Below are positions 40,522 through 48,387 of a DNA stretch of 64,000 nucleotides, piece after piece (position 1 is the stretch's first letter; every line of letters starts with the position of its first letter). Position numbers and translations under genes: made by a program. This stretch comes from Chloroflexota bacterium (lineage in GTDB: Bacteria; Chloroflexota; Anaerolineae; Promineifilales; Promineifilaceae): contig JACTMP010000015.1 in NCBI GenBank assembly GCA_014584575.1, positions 1 through 64,000 on the forward strand, in the 5' to 3' direction. The notes under the pieces were generated by a model. It did no database searches and was not told the origin of the DNA. It saw only the letters and a list, made by a program, of their open reading frames with translations.

Positions 40522-41883
40522 CTAGAGTTCATTCACTAACTCTCTAAACTTCTCACCGCGTTCGGCGAAATCTTTGAAGGCGTCGAAGCTGGTGCCGCCG
40601 GGGGAGAGGAGGATGATGTCGCCGGACACGGCCGTGTTTGCTGCTACCGCCACCGCCTCTGCCATCGTCTCTACCCGCGTGATCAGACCTGACAGGTTTG
40701 CCAAACCTGTCAGGTCTAGCTTCTTTTCCAGCAAATCGGCCAGATCGCCAAACAGGATGACGTGTTTCACGCGCCGGGCCACGACCTGCGCCCACTCATC
40801 CCACTGCATATCTTTGTCGCGGCCGCCGGCCAGCAAGATGAGCGGTTCGTCAAAGGCGGCCAGGGCGGCCAGCGCCCGCTCCGGCGCAGTAGCGATGCTG
40901 TCGTTAATGTAGCGCACACCGTTGATCTTCCGCACCGGTTCCAGCCGGTGTTCCACGCCGGTAAAGGTGCGGATCGCCTCATACATTGCCTCGGCGGGAA
41001 TCCCGGCCGTGTCGGCCAGGGTCATGGCGGCGCACACGTTCAACAGGTTATGACGGCCGCGCAGTTGCACATCTTCCACCCGGCACACGGCCGTTTCGTG
41101 CCCGTTGCGCAGCCAGATTTTGCCGTTGTGCAAGAATGCGCCGTCGGCCACCGGTTTTTCCAGGCTAAAGAGGCGCAAACGGCCGTGAACCAACGGCCGT
41201 AACGCCAGCGAACCGGGATCATCCAGGCAGAGTACGGCCGTGCCCTCTTCATCTTGAAAGCGCAAAATGTTCGCCTTTGCCTGGGTGTAGGCCGTCATCG
41301 TCTTGTGCCGGTCTAAATGGTTGGGCGTGATGTTCAAAATGGCGGCAATGGGTGGGCTTTGTTCCCAGATTTCCAACTGGAAACTGGATAGCTCCTGCAC
41401 CACCACATCATCCGGTTCCATCTTATGTAAATCTGCAATCAGTGGGCGGCCGATGTTGCCGCCTACCCAGGTGCGCCGCCCGGCTACCTGGGCCATCACG
41501 CCCGTCAATGCCGTCGTCGTTGTCTTGCCCGCCGAGCCGGTAATGCCGATCACGTCGGCTGGCGTACGGCGGATGAATTCCTGCTCATCATTGGTGAGGG
41601 GGATGCCCCGCGCCAGCGCTGCCTGTACAAAGGGGGCGTCGGCCGGCACGCCGCCGCTGATGGATAAAATGTCGGTTCTCTCTAACAAAGCCATCGGATG
41701 TTCTCCTAAGACCAGTTCAATCGGCAAATCGCTCAATTCGGCCAGGTCAGCCTGCAACTTTTCTGCCGGGCGCAGGTCTGAAATTGTCACCACCGCACCC
41801 ACGCCAACGGCGAAACGGGCCAATGCCTTGCCCTGCCGCGCCAGACCCAGAATGAGGAGTCGTTTACCTGTTAAAGCGTCCAT
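40522..41883 (-). CDS. murD: UDP-MurNAc-L-Ala--D-Glu ligase
   Basis: A 453-residue Mur ligase. KRLLILGLARQGKALARF is the N-terminal UDP-sugar domain, IGITGSAGKTTTTALTGVM the P-loop, ILNITPNHLDRHKTM the central motif, and NDSIATAPERALAALAAF with ILLAGGRDKD the C-terminal domain. It adds D-Glu to UDP-MurNAc-L-Ala. ATG at 41883 lies just after a GTGATGC repeat without Shine-Dalgarno. A short internal direct/inverted repeat (ACCTGTCAGG / CCTGACAGGT) is present near 40687-40717. Confidence 0.95.
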   Translation of the reverse strand: MDALTGKRLLILGLARQGKALARFAVGVGAVVTISDLRPAEKLQADLAELSDLPIELVLGEHPMALLERTDILSISGGVPADAPFVQAALARGIPLTNDEQEFIRRTPADVIGITGSAGKTTTTALTGVMAQVAGRRTWVGGNIGRPLIADLHKMEPDDVVVQELSSFQLEIWEQSPPIAAILNITPNHLDRHKTMTAYTQAKANILRFQDEEGTAVLCLDDPGSLALRPLVHGRLRLFSLEKPVADGAFLHNGKIWLRNGHETAVCRVEDVQLRGRHNLLNVCAAMTLADTAGIPAEAMYEAIRTFTGVEHRLEPVRKINGVRYINDSIATAPERALAALAAFDEPLILLAGGRDKDMQWDEWAQVVARRVKHVILFGDLADLLEKKLDLTGLANLSGLITRVETMAEAVAVAANTAVSGDIILLSPGGTSFDAFKDFAERGEKFRELVNEL

Positions 41884-41885
41884 GT

Positions 41886-41946
41886 CGTGATGCGTGATGC
41901 GTGATGCGTGATGCGCCAGGTCACGCATCACGTATCACGCATCACG
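41886..41946. repeat. GTGATGC-family inverted repeat between mraY and murD
   Basis: Arms 41886-41910 and 41922-41946 pair at 24 of 25 positions. It spans the whole gap and ends two bases from the murD start. Confidence 0.88.
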
Positions 41947-41947
41947 A

Positions 41948-42949
41948 TCAAATTAAGGCCAGCGCCATGCCAATCATCGCCCCGGTGAGGCCGATGAGCC
42001 ACCAGCGCTGCACAATCTGGGTTTCGCTCCAGCCGAGCAGGACGAAATGGTTGTGCAGGGGGGACATTTTGAACGGCCGTATATCACGCCCCAGATAACG
42101 ACGGGACAAAACCGCCGACGCCACTTGCAACACGACCGAAACCAGGGTAGCCAGGGGGATGATGGCAATGACGGGCAAGATGAACCACTGGTTGGTCAGC
42201 AGCGCCACCACACCCAGCGCCCCGCCCAACGGCTGCGAGGCCACATCACCCATAAACATCTGCGCCGGGTGTGCGTTGTACCACAAGAAGGCAAAACAGG
42301 CGCCGACCGTCACAAAGGAAAAGGTGATGAGAAACTGCTGGTTTTGCATGGCGGCCACAATGCCGTAAGCCACAAAGCAGGTGGCGGCAATCAGCCCGGC
42401 CAACCCATCCAGCCCATCAGTAAAGTTCATGGCATTGGCCGACCCGGCAATAACAATGACGGCAATGGGAATGTAAATAGGGCCAATGTCAATCAGATAA
42501 GGCACGGTGGGAATCGCCATATAGCCGTGCCCGTCGTTAACCACAAAGTAGATGGTGAGGGCGGCTGCCAGGGCGATGCCCAGTTGGAACCAGATTTTGG
42601 TGCGGGCCAACATGCCCACGCCGGGCTTTTGGCGAATGCCCTGGTAATCGTCAATGCCACCCAGGATGGCGTAGGCGATCATGACGCCCAGGGGGATGAC
42701 GATGCTGCGGGCAATCTCAATCGTTTGCACCAGGGCCACAATGTTGACGATGATGGTGATTACCACCACCCAACCCACAATCAGGATGCCGCCCATGGCC
42801 GGCGTGCCCATTTTGGTCATGTGGGACTGCGGCCCTTCAATGCGAATCTGTTTGCCCAGGCGTAACCGGCGCATCATTTCGATGAACGGCCGTCCCCAAA
42901 TGACGGCTAATAAAAAGGTAAATCCACCAGCGGTTAGTGCAAAAGGCAT
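41948..42949 (-). CDS. mraY: Phospho-MurNAc-pentapeptide transferase MraY
   Basis: A 333-residue membrane enzyme with ten helices. QSHMTKMGTPAMGGILIV and AILGGIDDYQGI give the first Asp pair, NAMNFTDGLDGLAGLIAA the DGLDGL signature, and MGDVASQPLGGALGVVALL a later one. PLHNHFVLLGWSETQIVQR is the C-terminal HHH-like region (here HNH). It makes lipid I from UDP-MurNAc-pentapeptide. Gene order murF-mraY-murD is classic. Confidence 0.96.
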   Translation of the reverse strand: MPFALTAGGFTFLLAVIWGRPFIEMMRRLRLGKQIRIEGPQSHMTKMGTPAMGGILIVGWVVVITIIVNIVALVQTIEIARSIVIPLGVMIAYAILGGIDDYQGIRQKPGVGMLARTKIWFQLGIALAAALTIYFVVNDGHGYMAIPTVPYLIDIGPIYIPIAVIVIAGSANAMNFTDGLDGLAGLIAATCFVAYGIVAAMQNQQFLITFSFVTVGACFAFLWYNAHPAQMFMGDVASQPLGGALGVVALLTNQWFILPVIAIIPLATLVSVVLQVASAVLSRRYLGRDIRPFKMSPLHNHFVLLGWSETQIVQRWWLIGLTGAMIGMALALI

Positions 42950-42966
42950 AGTTGTTTGTAAAACAT

Positions 42967-42988
42967 AAAACGTAATGAATTACGTTTT
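42967..42988. repeat. AAAACGTAAT palindrome between murF and mraY
   Basis: AAAACGTAAT and ATTACGTTTT are perfect 10-bp arms with 2 bases between; another ACGTTTTTT follows. It occupies the gap downstream of murF. Confidence 0.6.
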
Positions 42989-44411
42989 ACGTTTTTTGTT
43001 CCAACATCGTCACAATCCGATCCATACGCATCCCGTAAGAGCCTTTGATGAGGATGACATCTTGGGGCTGGATGCGGGCGGCGATGACGGGTACGGCCGT
43101 GACTGCATCCGTGGCCAGGGCTACATGGTCTGGTGACAGCCCCGCTTTCACCGCTTCCTCGGCAATCCAGCGCGCCCGGCTGCCCACGGCAATGAGTTCC
43201 TGGCAGACATCGGCCACGCGACGGCCCACCAGCCGGTGTGACGCCTCTTCCAGATAGCCCAATTCCAACATATCGCCCAACACCGCCACCTTGCGCCCCG
43301 GCAAATCTTCCAGCAAGTTGAGCGCCGCCAGGGTAGATTCCGGGTTGGCGTTATAGCTGTCATCAATGATGAGCGACTCTTTCGGGCCGGGGGCAGAGAC
43401 GACACGCAGTTCCACGGCCGTGTGCTGCAACCCCCGCACGATGCTGTCCCAACTCATGTTCAGCGCCAGGCCGACGGCCGTGGCCCGCAGCGCCGTATGC
43501 ACACTATGGCGGCCAATGAGGGGGGCTTGAATGTGCAGCCGGTCACGGCCGTAATGCAGCACAAACCGGATGCCATCCAGACCCCTGGATTCAATGCGGT
43601 CGGCCCACAAATCGGCGCGCTGGTCTAATCCATAGGTGAACACCCGCGCCCGGCTAAAGTCGGCCATGCTCATCACCCGGTCATCATCCCGATTCAAAAT
43701 AGCCACCCCATGCGCGGGCAGCGCTTCTACCAGTTCTCGTTTGGCGGCCACAATCGCGTCCATACTGCCCGCTCGTTCCAGATGCACCGCCCCTACCAGC
43801 GTCACCACGCCAATCTCCGGCTGCGTCATCTCACACAGCGTGGCAATCTCGCCGGGCACATACATCGCCATTTCCAGCACCGCCTTTTGGTGCTGGGGTT
43901 CCAGGCCAAACAGGGCCATGGGCAAACCTAAAATGCTGTTGCGGTTGCCGGGGGATTTGAAGGTGTTGAACTGCTGCGCCAGCACGGCGTGTGTTAGCTC
44001 TTTGGTGCTGGTTTTGCCCACGCTGCCGGTAATGCCGATCACCTGCACCGCGAAGCGAGCGCGCCACGCTCTGGCGGATGCCTGTAAGGTGGCGACGGGA
44101 TCGCTCACCACCAGACAGACGGGCGTGGTCACGCTAAAGGGCAGGGGGAACGGCTCAGGCTGACCAGCGCGAAAATCTATCGTAGCGTGGTCGCCCGGTA
44201 TGGGCCGCGCCGCCAATGCCGCAATCGCTCCGCGGGCAAAGGCTTCGGCCACAAAGTCATGCCCATCCACCTGTTCGCCTTTGTAAGCCACAAACAGGCT
44301 GCCGGGTATAACTTCACGGCTGTCCATCACCACAGCCGCAACCGCCGGTTCTACACCGGTGGCCGCGTACTCTGGCATCAGGATTTGGAAAAAGTGAGCA
44401 AGTGTCAACAT
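42987..44411 (-). CDS. murF: UDP-MurNAc-tripeptide--D-Ala-D-Ala ligase
   Basis: A 474-residue Mur ligase. VVMDSREVIPGSLFVAYKGE is the N-terminal motif, VQVIGITGSVGKTSTKEL the P-loop, FKSPGNRNSILGLPMALF the following MurF motif and LIIDDSYNANPESTLAAL the C-terminal hallmark. It joins D-Ala-D-Ala (made by Ddl in this operon) to the UDP-MurNAc-tripeptide. murE, which normally lies beside it, is missing here: ftsI is the immediate upstream gene. Confidence 0.95.
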   Translation of the reverse strand: MLTLAHFFQILMPEYAATGVEPAVAAVVMDSREVIPGSLFVAYKGEQVDGHDFVAEAFARGAIAALAARPIPGDHATIDFRAGQPEPFPLPFSVTTPVCLVVSDPVATLQASARAWRARFAVQVIGITGSVGKTSTKELTHAVLAQQFNTFKSPGNRNSILGLPMALFGLEPQHQKAVLEMAMYVPGEIATLCEMTQPEIGVVTLVGAVHLERAGSMDAIVAAKRELVEALPAHGVAILNRDDDRVMSMADFSRARVFTYGLDQRADLWADRIESRGLDGIRFVLHYGRDRLHIQAPLIGRHSVHTALRATAVGLALNMSWDSIVRGLQHTAVELRVVSAPGPKESLIIDDSYNANPESTLAALNLLEDLPGRKVAVLGDMLELGYLEEASHRLVGRRVADVCQELIAVGSRARWIAEEAVKAGLSPDHVALATDAVTAVPVIAARIQPQDVILIKGSYGMRMDRIVTMLEQKT

Positions 44412-44420
44412 AAAAATTAT

Positions 44421-44459
44421 GAATTAGGAATTATGAAAGGGTTTCATAATTCCTAATTC
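44421..44459. repeat. GGAATTA-word palindrome between ftsI and murF
   Basis: Arms 44421-44438 and 44442-44459 are perfect 18-bp complements with a 3-nt loop, directly after the ftsI stop. Confidence 0.8.
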
Positions 44460-46147
44460 CCACGCGCCTCCATCACGTCCGCCTGCAAACGGACGATGTC
44501 GGGCGGGATGTCTAACAGCACCACTAACTCATCGGCCAGGTCAGAAAAGGCGGGGGCGGCGGTGAGCGACCCCCAGGGCTGTGTTTTGGGCCGATCCAGT
44601 TTCACAAAAATGATAATCTCCGGGTTGTCGGCGGGCAGCCAGCCGACAAAGGAGCCGATGGTGTCATCGGGCAAATAGATACCGTTTTCAGCAATCTGGG
44701 CCGTGCCGGTTTTGCCGGCGATGGTGTAGCCCTCAATTTGGGCGTTGGTCACTTCACGGGCAACGGCCGTGATCGCCATGGCATTGACCTGCTGCGCCAC
44801 CTCCGGGCTGATGGCGAGGCTCAAGGCGCGCGGCTCACGCACAAACGTGCCGTTTTCGCCGCGAATCTCTTGCACGATATATGGCTGCATGATGACGCCA
44901 TTATTGGGAATGGCCGAGATGGCGGCGATCATTTGCAGCGGCGTCACGGCAATGCCCTGGCCGTAAGAATTGGTGGCCATGAATGATTCTGCCCAAAACT
45001 CAGAGCCGGGCAGCCACATGGTGCCGCCTGCTTCCGACATCAGGTCTATGCCCAACGGCCGTCCAAAACCAAATTTCTGCATGTAGCTGTAATAGGTGTC
45101 TGGCCCCAGTGTGGTAGCCAAGGTTGCTGCGCCCACATTGAGCGAGCGGGCCAACAGCGTGGTCATATCGGTAGTGCCCGGCCCGCTGCGGTCCCAGTTA
45201 TAGGTGCGGTGGCCGCCCACTTCCAGCACGCCGGCATCGTAATAGGTGGAACTGGGCGTGAACAACCCCGAATCAAGAGCGGCGGCCATGGTGATCAGTT
45301 TCATTACCGAACCGGGTTCATGCTGCTGCTGCACGGCCGGGTTTTGCAAAACTTCCCGGTCTTGCTCATAAAACAGATACGGGTCATAACAGGGCCAGTT
45401 GGCCATGGCCAGAATGGCGCCGGTGCGGGGGTCCATGACAATGATGGAGCCGCTGCTGGCGCGGTATGTCTGGATAGCGCGCGCCAGATGTTGTTCCACC
45501 AGGTATTGGATGGTACGGTCAATGGTCAAGACCAGGTCAGCCCCTTCACGGGCAATGACGTTGCGCTGTTCGGTGAGGGGAGATATGTTAACCACGGCCG
45601 TGGCTGCCTCTCCGGCCAGTTCTCGCTGGTAATACCCTTCCACGCCCGCGCCACCGCGCCCCTCAAAATCCACATAGCCCAACACGTGGCACAGCAGTTC
45701 CCCCTGCGGGTAAAACCGGCGCGGCAGGGAATCAATCTGGATTTCGTCAGCGTAATCCAGGGAGCGGATGGTGTTAGCAATTTGTTCAGAGACACGCCCG
45801 GCCAGCAGCACATAGGGCGCGCCGCTTTGCAGCGCCCCCAAAATCTCATAACGTGGTTTTTGCAGAATGGTGGCCAGGTCAGTCGCCATCTTTTCCGGGT
45901 TGGAAACCAGGCGCGGCGAAACGCCAATCTGATAATCCGCGGCATTGGCCGCCAGCACCGCGCCGTTGCGGTCATAGATGATGCCCCGTTCTGGCCGGGC
46001 GACGACGCGCACGTTGGTGGTCGCCTTTTCGGCCCAGGCGCCGGCCTGCACCACCTGGAACAGGATCAGGCGGCCCATGATGATGAATGTGGCGATGGCT
46101 AAGCCGACCGTGATCAGCGCCAATCGGCGCTGTTGGCTCTTATTCAT
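44453..46147 (-). CDS. ftsI: Class B penicillin-binding protein FtsI/PBP2-like
   Basis: A 564-residue bitopic transpeptidase. One helix at about 8-28, then the PBP dimer domain (RVVARPERGIIYDRNGAVLA), then the transpeptidase with active Ser in HEPGSVMKLITM, SLNVG as the SxN motif, and IAGKTGTAQIA as KTG. It cross-links septal peptidoglycan with FtsW. No C-terminal PASTA domains are present. The start at 46147 has AGGAG upstream and overlaps the ftsL stop by 8 bp; the ATG at 46177 would extend into ftsL. Confidence 0.94.
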   Translation of the reverse strand: MNKSQQRRLALITVGLAIATFIIMGRLILFQVVQAGAWAEKATTNVRVVARPERGIIYDRNGAVLAANAADYQIGVSPRLVSNPEKMATDLATILQKPRYEILGALQSGAPYVLLAGRVSEQIANTIRSLDYADEIQIDSLPRRFYPQGELLCHVLGYVDFEGRGGAGVEGYYQRELAGEAATAVVNISPLTEQRNVIAREGADLVLTIDRTIQYLVEQHLARAIQTYRASSGSIIVMDPRTGAILAMANWPCYDPYLFYEQDREVLQNPAVQQQHEPGSVMKLITMAAALDSGLFTPSSTYYDAGVLEVGGHRTYNWDRSGPGTTDMTTLLARSLNVGAATLATTLGPDTYYSYMQKFGFGRPLGIDLMSEAGGTMWLPGSEFWAESFMATNSYGQGIAVTPLQMIAAISAIPNNGVIMQPYIVQEIRGENGTFVREPRALSLAISPEVAQQVNAMAITAVAREVTNAQIEGYTIAGKTGTAQIAENGIYLPDDTIGSFVGWLPADNPEIIIFVKLDRPKTQPWGSLTAAPAFSDLADELVVLLDIPPDIVRLQADVMEARGN

Positions 46148-46604
46148 TGGCCTCTCCTTGCACAAAGCCGGTGACACGGCCGTGCAGCGCCAACCAGAGC
46201 GCCTGGTTCATAGTGTCGGGCGGCGGCGGCAGCGGCGTAGCCGTCGGTGCGGTAATGAGGTTGATGCTGCTTGCGATGGGATAATCGGGCACAATGATGT
46301 ATTCAATGTCGTCCGGGCCGGCGGGCACAAAACCGAGCCGGGCGGCTTCCTCTTGCAGCCGGTTCAGTTGCTGCGCATCGGCAATTTGTCGTTCCAGGGC
46401 GGCATTTTCCCGCTTTAATGTGTCCATTTCGGCCTGCATCATTTGCACGCGCCGCCCGACGGTGGCGATGCGGCTGGCCTGGCTGACGTAGATGCTGCCC
46501 ACCAGCGCCGCCAGCACCAGGATCACCGCCCAGCCCAACACCGCCTGCGCTTCCGTCAGGGTGCGAAAACGGCGTAATTGGTCGCGGGTGTGTCGTGCCA
46601 TCAT
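46140..46604 (-). CDS. ftsL: FtsL-like septum protein (TM plus coiled coil)
   Basis: A 154-residue protein. A basic start (RHTRDQLRRFRTLTEAQ) is followed by a helix at about 23-42 (VLGWAVILVLAALVGSIYVS) and a coiled coil (RVQMMQAEMDTLKRENAALE and so on to about 90). After that a Thr/Pro-rich tail is found. This is the topology of FtsL/DivIC. Assignment is by topology and its place between rsmH and ftsI, as sequence conservation is low. FtsL joins FtsQ and FtsB to activate FtsWI. Confidence 0.8.
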   Translation of the reverse strand: MMARHTRDQLRRFRTLTEAQAVLGWAVILVLAALVGSIYVSQASRIATVGRRVQMMQAEMDTLKRENAALERQIADAQQLNRLQEEAARLGFVPAGPDDIEYIIVPDYPIASSINLITAPTATPLPPPPDTMNQALWLALHGRVTGFVQGEANE

Positions 46605-46617
46605 AGGGAATTATTAG

Positions 46618-46668
46618 AGATTAGAGATTGGAGATTTGAATGACTTTCTAATCTCCAATCTCTAATCT
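46618..46668. repeat. GAGATT-family inverted repeat between rsmH and ftsL
   Basis: Arms 46618-46636 and 46650-46668 are perfect 19-bp complements. It spans the 57-bp gap and the last bases of rsmH. Confidence 0.85.
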
Positions 46669-47597
46669 CCAAACTCTATTTTCTCCACCACCCGCAACCT
46701 TGCACTACGGCTGCGGGGGTTTTGGGCGATTTCTACGGGTGATGCCTGGATCGCTTTTTTGGTGAGCAGATGCAATATGGCCGGGCCGCTGTCGGCGGTG
46801 GCCGGATAACCGGGCGGCGGCGTGCGATCCTGGCTCAGATGGCGGAAGGTTTGTTTGACGATGCGATCTTCCAGTGAGTGGAAGCTGATGACCGCCAGTT
46901 GGCCGCCAGGGGCCAGCAGTTCAATGGCCGCCGCCAGCCCTTTTTCCACTTCTTCCAGTTCATGGTTGACGGCGATGCGTAGGGCTTGAAAAACCTGGGT
47001 GGCCGGGTGAATGTGTTTCTGGGTGTGAATGTGGGCGGCGATGCAGTCGGCCAGTTGGGTGGTGGTGGTAAACGGCCGTGCCCCCACCACCAGCCGTGCA
47101 ATTTTACGGCTCTGCTGCTCTTCGCCGTATTGCCAGAACAGGTCGGCCAGTTCGGTTTCGGAGAGCGTGTTAATCAGGTCGGCGGCCGTTTCGCCTTTGG
47201 TCGGGTCAAAGCGCATATCCAGCGGCCCCTCTTTCATAAAGGAAAAGCCGCGTTCGGCGTCATTCAACTGCCGCGAAGAGAGGCCCAAATCCAGCACAAT
47301 GCCGTCCGGCTGGGCAAAACCCATGAGCGGCGCAAACTGCCCCATTTTGGCGTAGCTGGCATGGACGAAGGTGACACGGTCGCCAAACGCGGCCAGCCGT
47401 TCGCGGGCGAAGGTGATGGCGTTGGGGTCTTTATCAAAGGCCAACACGCACCCGGAGGGGGCAGACTGTTCCAGGATGCCGGCCGTATGCCCACCCGCGC
47501 CAACCGTGCCATCAATGTAACGGCCGTTGCGCACCGGCATGAGCAGCGCCAACAGTTCATGTAAGAGAACGGGCTGGTGTTCGATAAGGGTCATCAT
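46662..47597 (-). CDS. rsmH: 16S rRNA m4C1402 methyltransferase RsmH
   Basis: A 311-residue SAM enzyme (MraW). HQPVLLHELLALLMP, YIDGTVGAGGHTAGILE (SAM loop), VLAFDKDPNAITFA, GIVLDLGLSSRQLNDAERGF and PGGQLAVISFHSLEDRIVK are all RsmH signatures. It methylates N4 of C1402 in the ribosomal P site. It follows mraZ, as in almost every dcw cluster. Confidence 0.96.
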   Translation of the reverse strand: MMTLIEHQPVLLHELLALLMPVRNGRYIDGTVGAGGHTAGILEQSAPSGCVLAFDKDPNAITFARERLAAFGDRVTFVHASYAKMGQFAPLMGFAQPDGIVLDLGLSSRQLNDAERGFSFMKEGPLDMRFDPTKGETAADLINTLSETELADLFWQYGEEQQSRKIARLVVGARPFTTTTQLADCIAAHIHTQKHIHPATQVFQALRIAVNHELEEVEKGLAAAIELLAPGGQLAVISFHSLEDRIVKQTFRHLSQDRTPPPGYPATADSGPAILHLLTKKAIQASPVEIAQNPRSRSARLRVVEKIEFGD

Positions 47598-47609
47598 CTA
47601 TCTGGTGTC

Positions 47610-47659
47610 ATGTGTCAGGTGTCATGTGTCATGTGCCAAGATCGTGACACCTGACACAT
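47610..47659. repeat. GTGTCA-family inverted repeat between mraZ and rsmH
   Basis: ATGTGTCAGGTGTCA (47610-47624) and its exact complement at 47645-47659 are the best-paired part; extra ATGTGTC and GATACTTGACAC words lie around it. Confidence 0.8.
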
Positions 47660-47672
47660 GATACTTGACACT

Positions 47673-48098
47673 TTATATTCCCAAATCCTGCCAACGGCTG
47701 GCGTCATCCTGGCGTTCAACAGATTGGCGCACAGATGTCCAGGCGTCCCTGCTCCACAATTCCAGGTAATGGAACATACCGGCAATGACCACCTCGCCAT
47801 CAATCCCGGCAAATTCACGCAGGTAGGGGGGCAGCAGGATGCGCCCCTGGCGGTCTGGCAGCAGATCGGTAGCGCCGGAAAAGACACGGCGGCGGAACAT
47901 GCGCATATCCTCATCGGCTAACGGCCGTTCGGCAATACGCTGCGCCAGCTCCTGCCAGCCATCCAGCGGAAAGAGCATCAAGTTCTGGTCAAAACCGCGT
48001 GTCACCACCAGCCCGGAAGCCAACAGCCCACGGAACTTGGCCGGAATAGTCAGCCGCCCTTTTTCGTCAATGTTGTGCGTGTATTCGCCTAAAAACAT
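47673..48098 (-). CDS. mraZ: Transcriptional regulator MraZ
   Basis: A 141-residue protein with two AbrB-like halves: FLGEYTHNIDEKGRLTIPAK and LPDRQGRILLPPYLREFAGI. MraZ forms a ring and binds TGGG/GTGG direct repeats before the dcw operon to regulate it. Such repeats exist at 48209-48245. The ATG has no clear Shine-Dalgarno and is preceded by an 11-bp hairpin. It is the first gene of the cluster. Confidence 0.95.
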   Translation of the reverse strand: MFLGEYTHNIDEKGRLTIPAKFRGLLASGLVVTRGFDQNLMLFPLDGWQELAQRIAERPLADEDMRMFRRRVFSGATDLLPDRQGRILLPPYLREFAGIDGEVVIAGMFHYLELWSRDAWTSVRQSVERQDDASRWQDLGI

Positions 48099-48108
48099 CG
48101 GTTGCGAT

Positions 48109-48141
48109 AGACAAGACAGGTTTTACAAAGCTGTCTTGTCT
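48109..48141. promoter_or_regulatory. Hairpin in the mraZ 5' leader
   Basis: AGACAAGACAG (48109-48119) and CTGTCTTGTCT (48131-48141) are perfect 11-bp arms with an 11-nt loop, ending about 10 bases before the mraZ ATG, where a Shine-Dalgarno would be expected but is not seen. Confidence 0.6.
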
Positions 48142-48169
48142 TTATTAGAACATATGTTTCACTTGCGCC

Positions 48170-48175
48170 ATTTTA
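48170..48175 (-). promoter_or_regulatory. Candidate -10 box of the dcw operon
   Basis: On the minus strand TAAAAT lies between the MraZ operator and mraZ. The -35 region is weak and close to the operator boxes. Without mapping data this remains a guess. Confidence 0.35.
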
Positions 48176-48208
48176 CCATACATTTTGGTGGGTTTTTGCG
48201 CTAAAACG

Positions 48209-48245
48209 TCCCACAATGCCCCACTTTTTACCACAATAGGCCACA
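48209..48245 (-). promoter_or_regulatory. MraZ operator: four GTGG boxes at 10-bp spacing
   Basis: On the minus strand TGTGG, TGTGG, AGTGG and TGTGG occur exactly 10 bp apart (plus-strand CCAC at 48211, 48221, 48231 and 48241). Evenly spaced GTGG/TGGG boxes upstream of mraZ are the known MraZ target in several phyla. Four boxes match those well-conserved operators. Confidence 0.88.
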
Positions 48246-48329
48246 GTATACACCAAAGCCCCCCTTATGTGAAGGGTAGCCGCCACTTTTCCCTGGCAGG
48301 TGTGCCCACCATATTTCCTACCGGCAATA

Positions 48330-48365
48330 AAAAAGCCTGCCATGTGTGCACATGGCAGGCTTTTT
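48330..48365. terminator. Bidirectional-type terminator after the pilin-CBM6 gene
   Basis: AAAAAGCCTGCCATGTG (48330-48346) and its exact complement (48349-48365) make a 17-bp stem with A-run and T-run at opposite ends. It ends the gene at 48388 (-) and isolates the mraZ promoter from it. The rest of 48246-48329 shows nothing notable. Confidence 0.9.
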
Positions 48366-48387
48366 CAGGCGCAGAAGCCGGGTTCTG

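Noticed and set aside
41884-41931. N-terminal extension of MurD (and similar ones for MurG and Ddl) through the repeat
   Set aside because: The extra residues RITHHASR derive from repeat words and do not belong to the Mur or Ddl families. They remain a question for findings, but are not annotated as protein.
41881-41946. Tandem GTGATGC units look like a short CRISPR array
   Set aside because: Units are 8 bp without spacers and are followed by their reverse complement; no cas genes are in the window.
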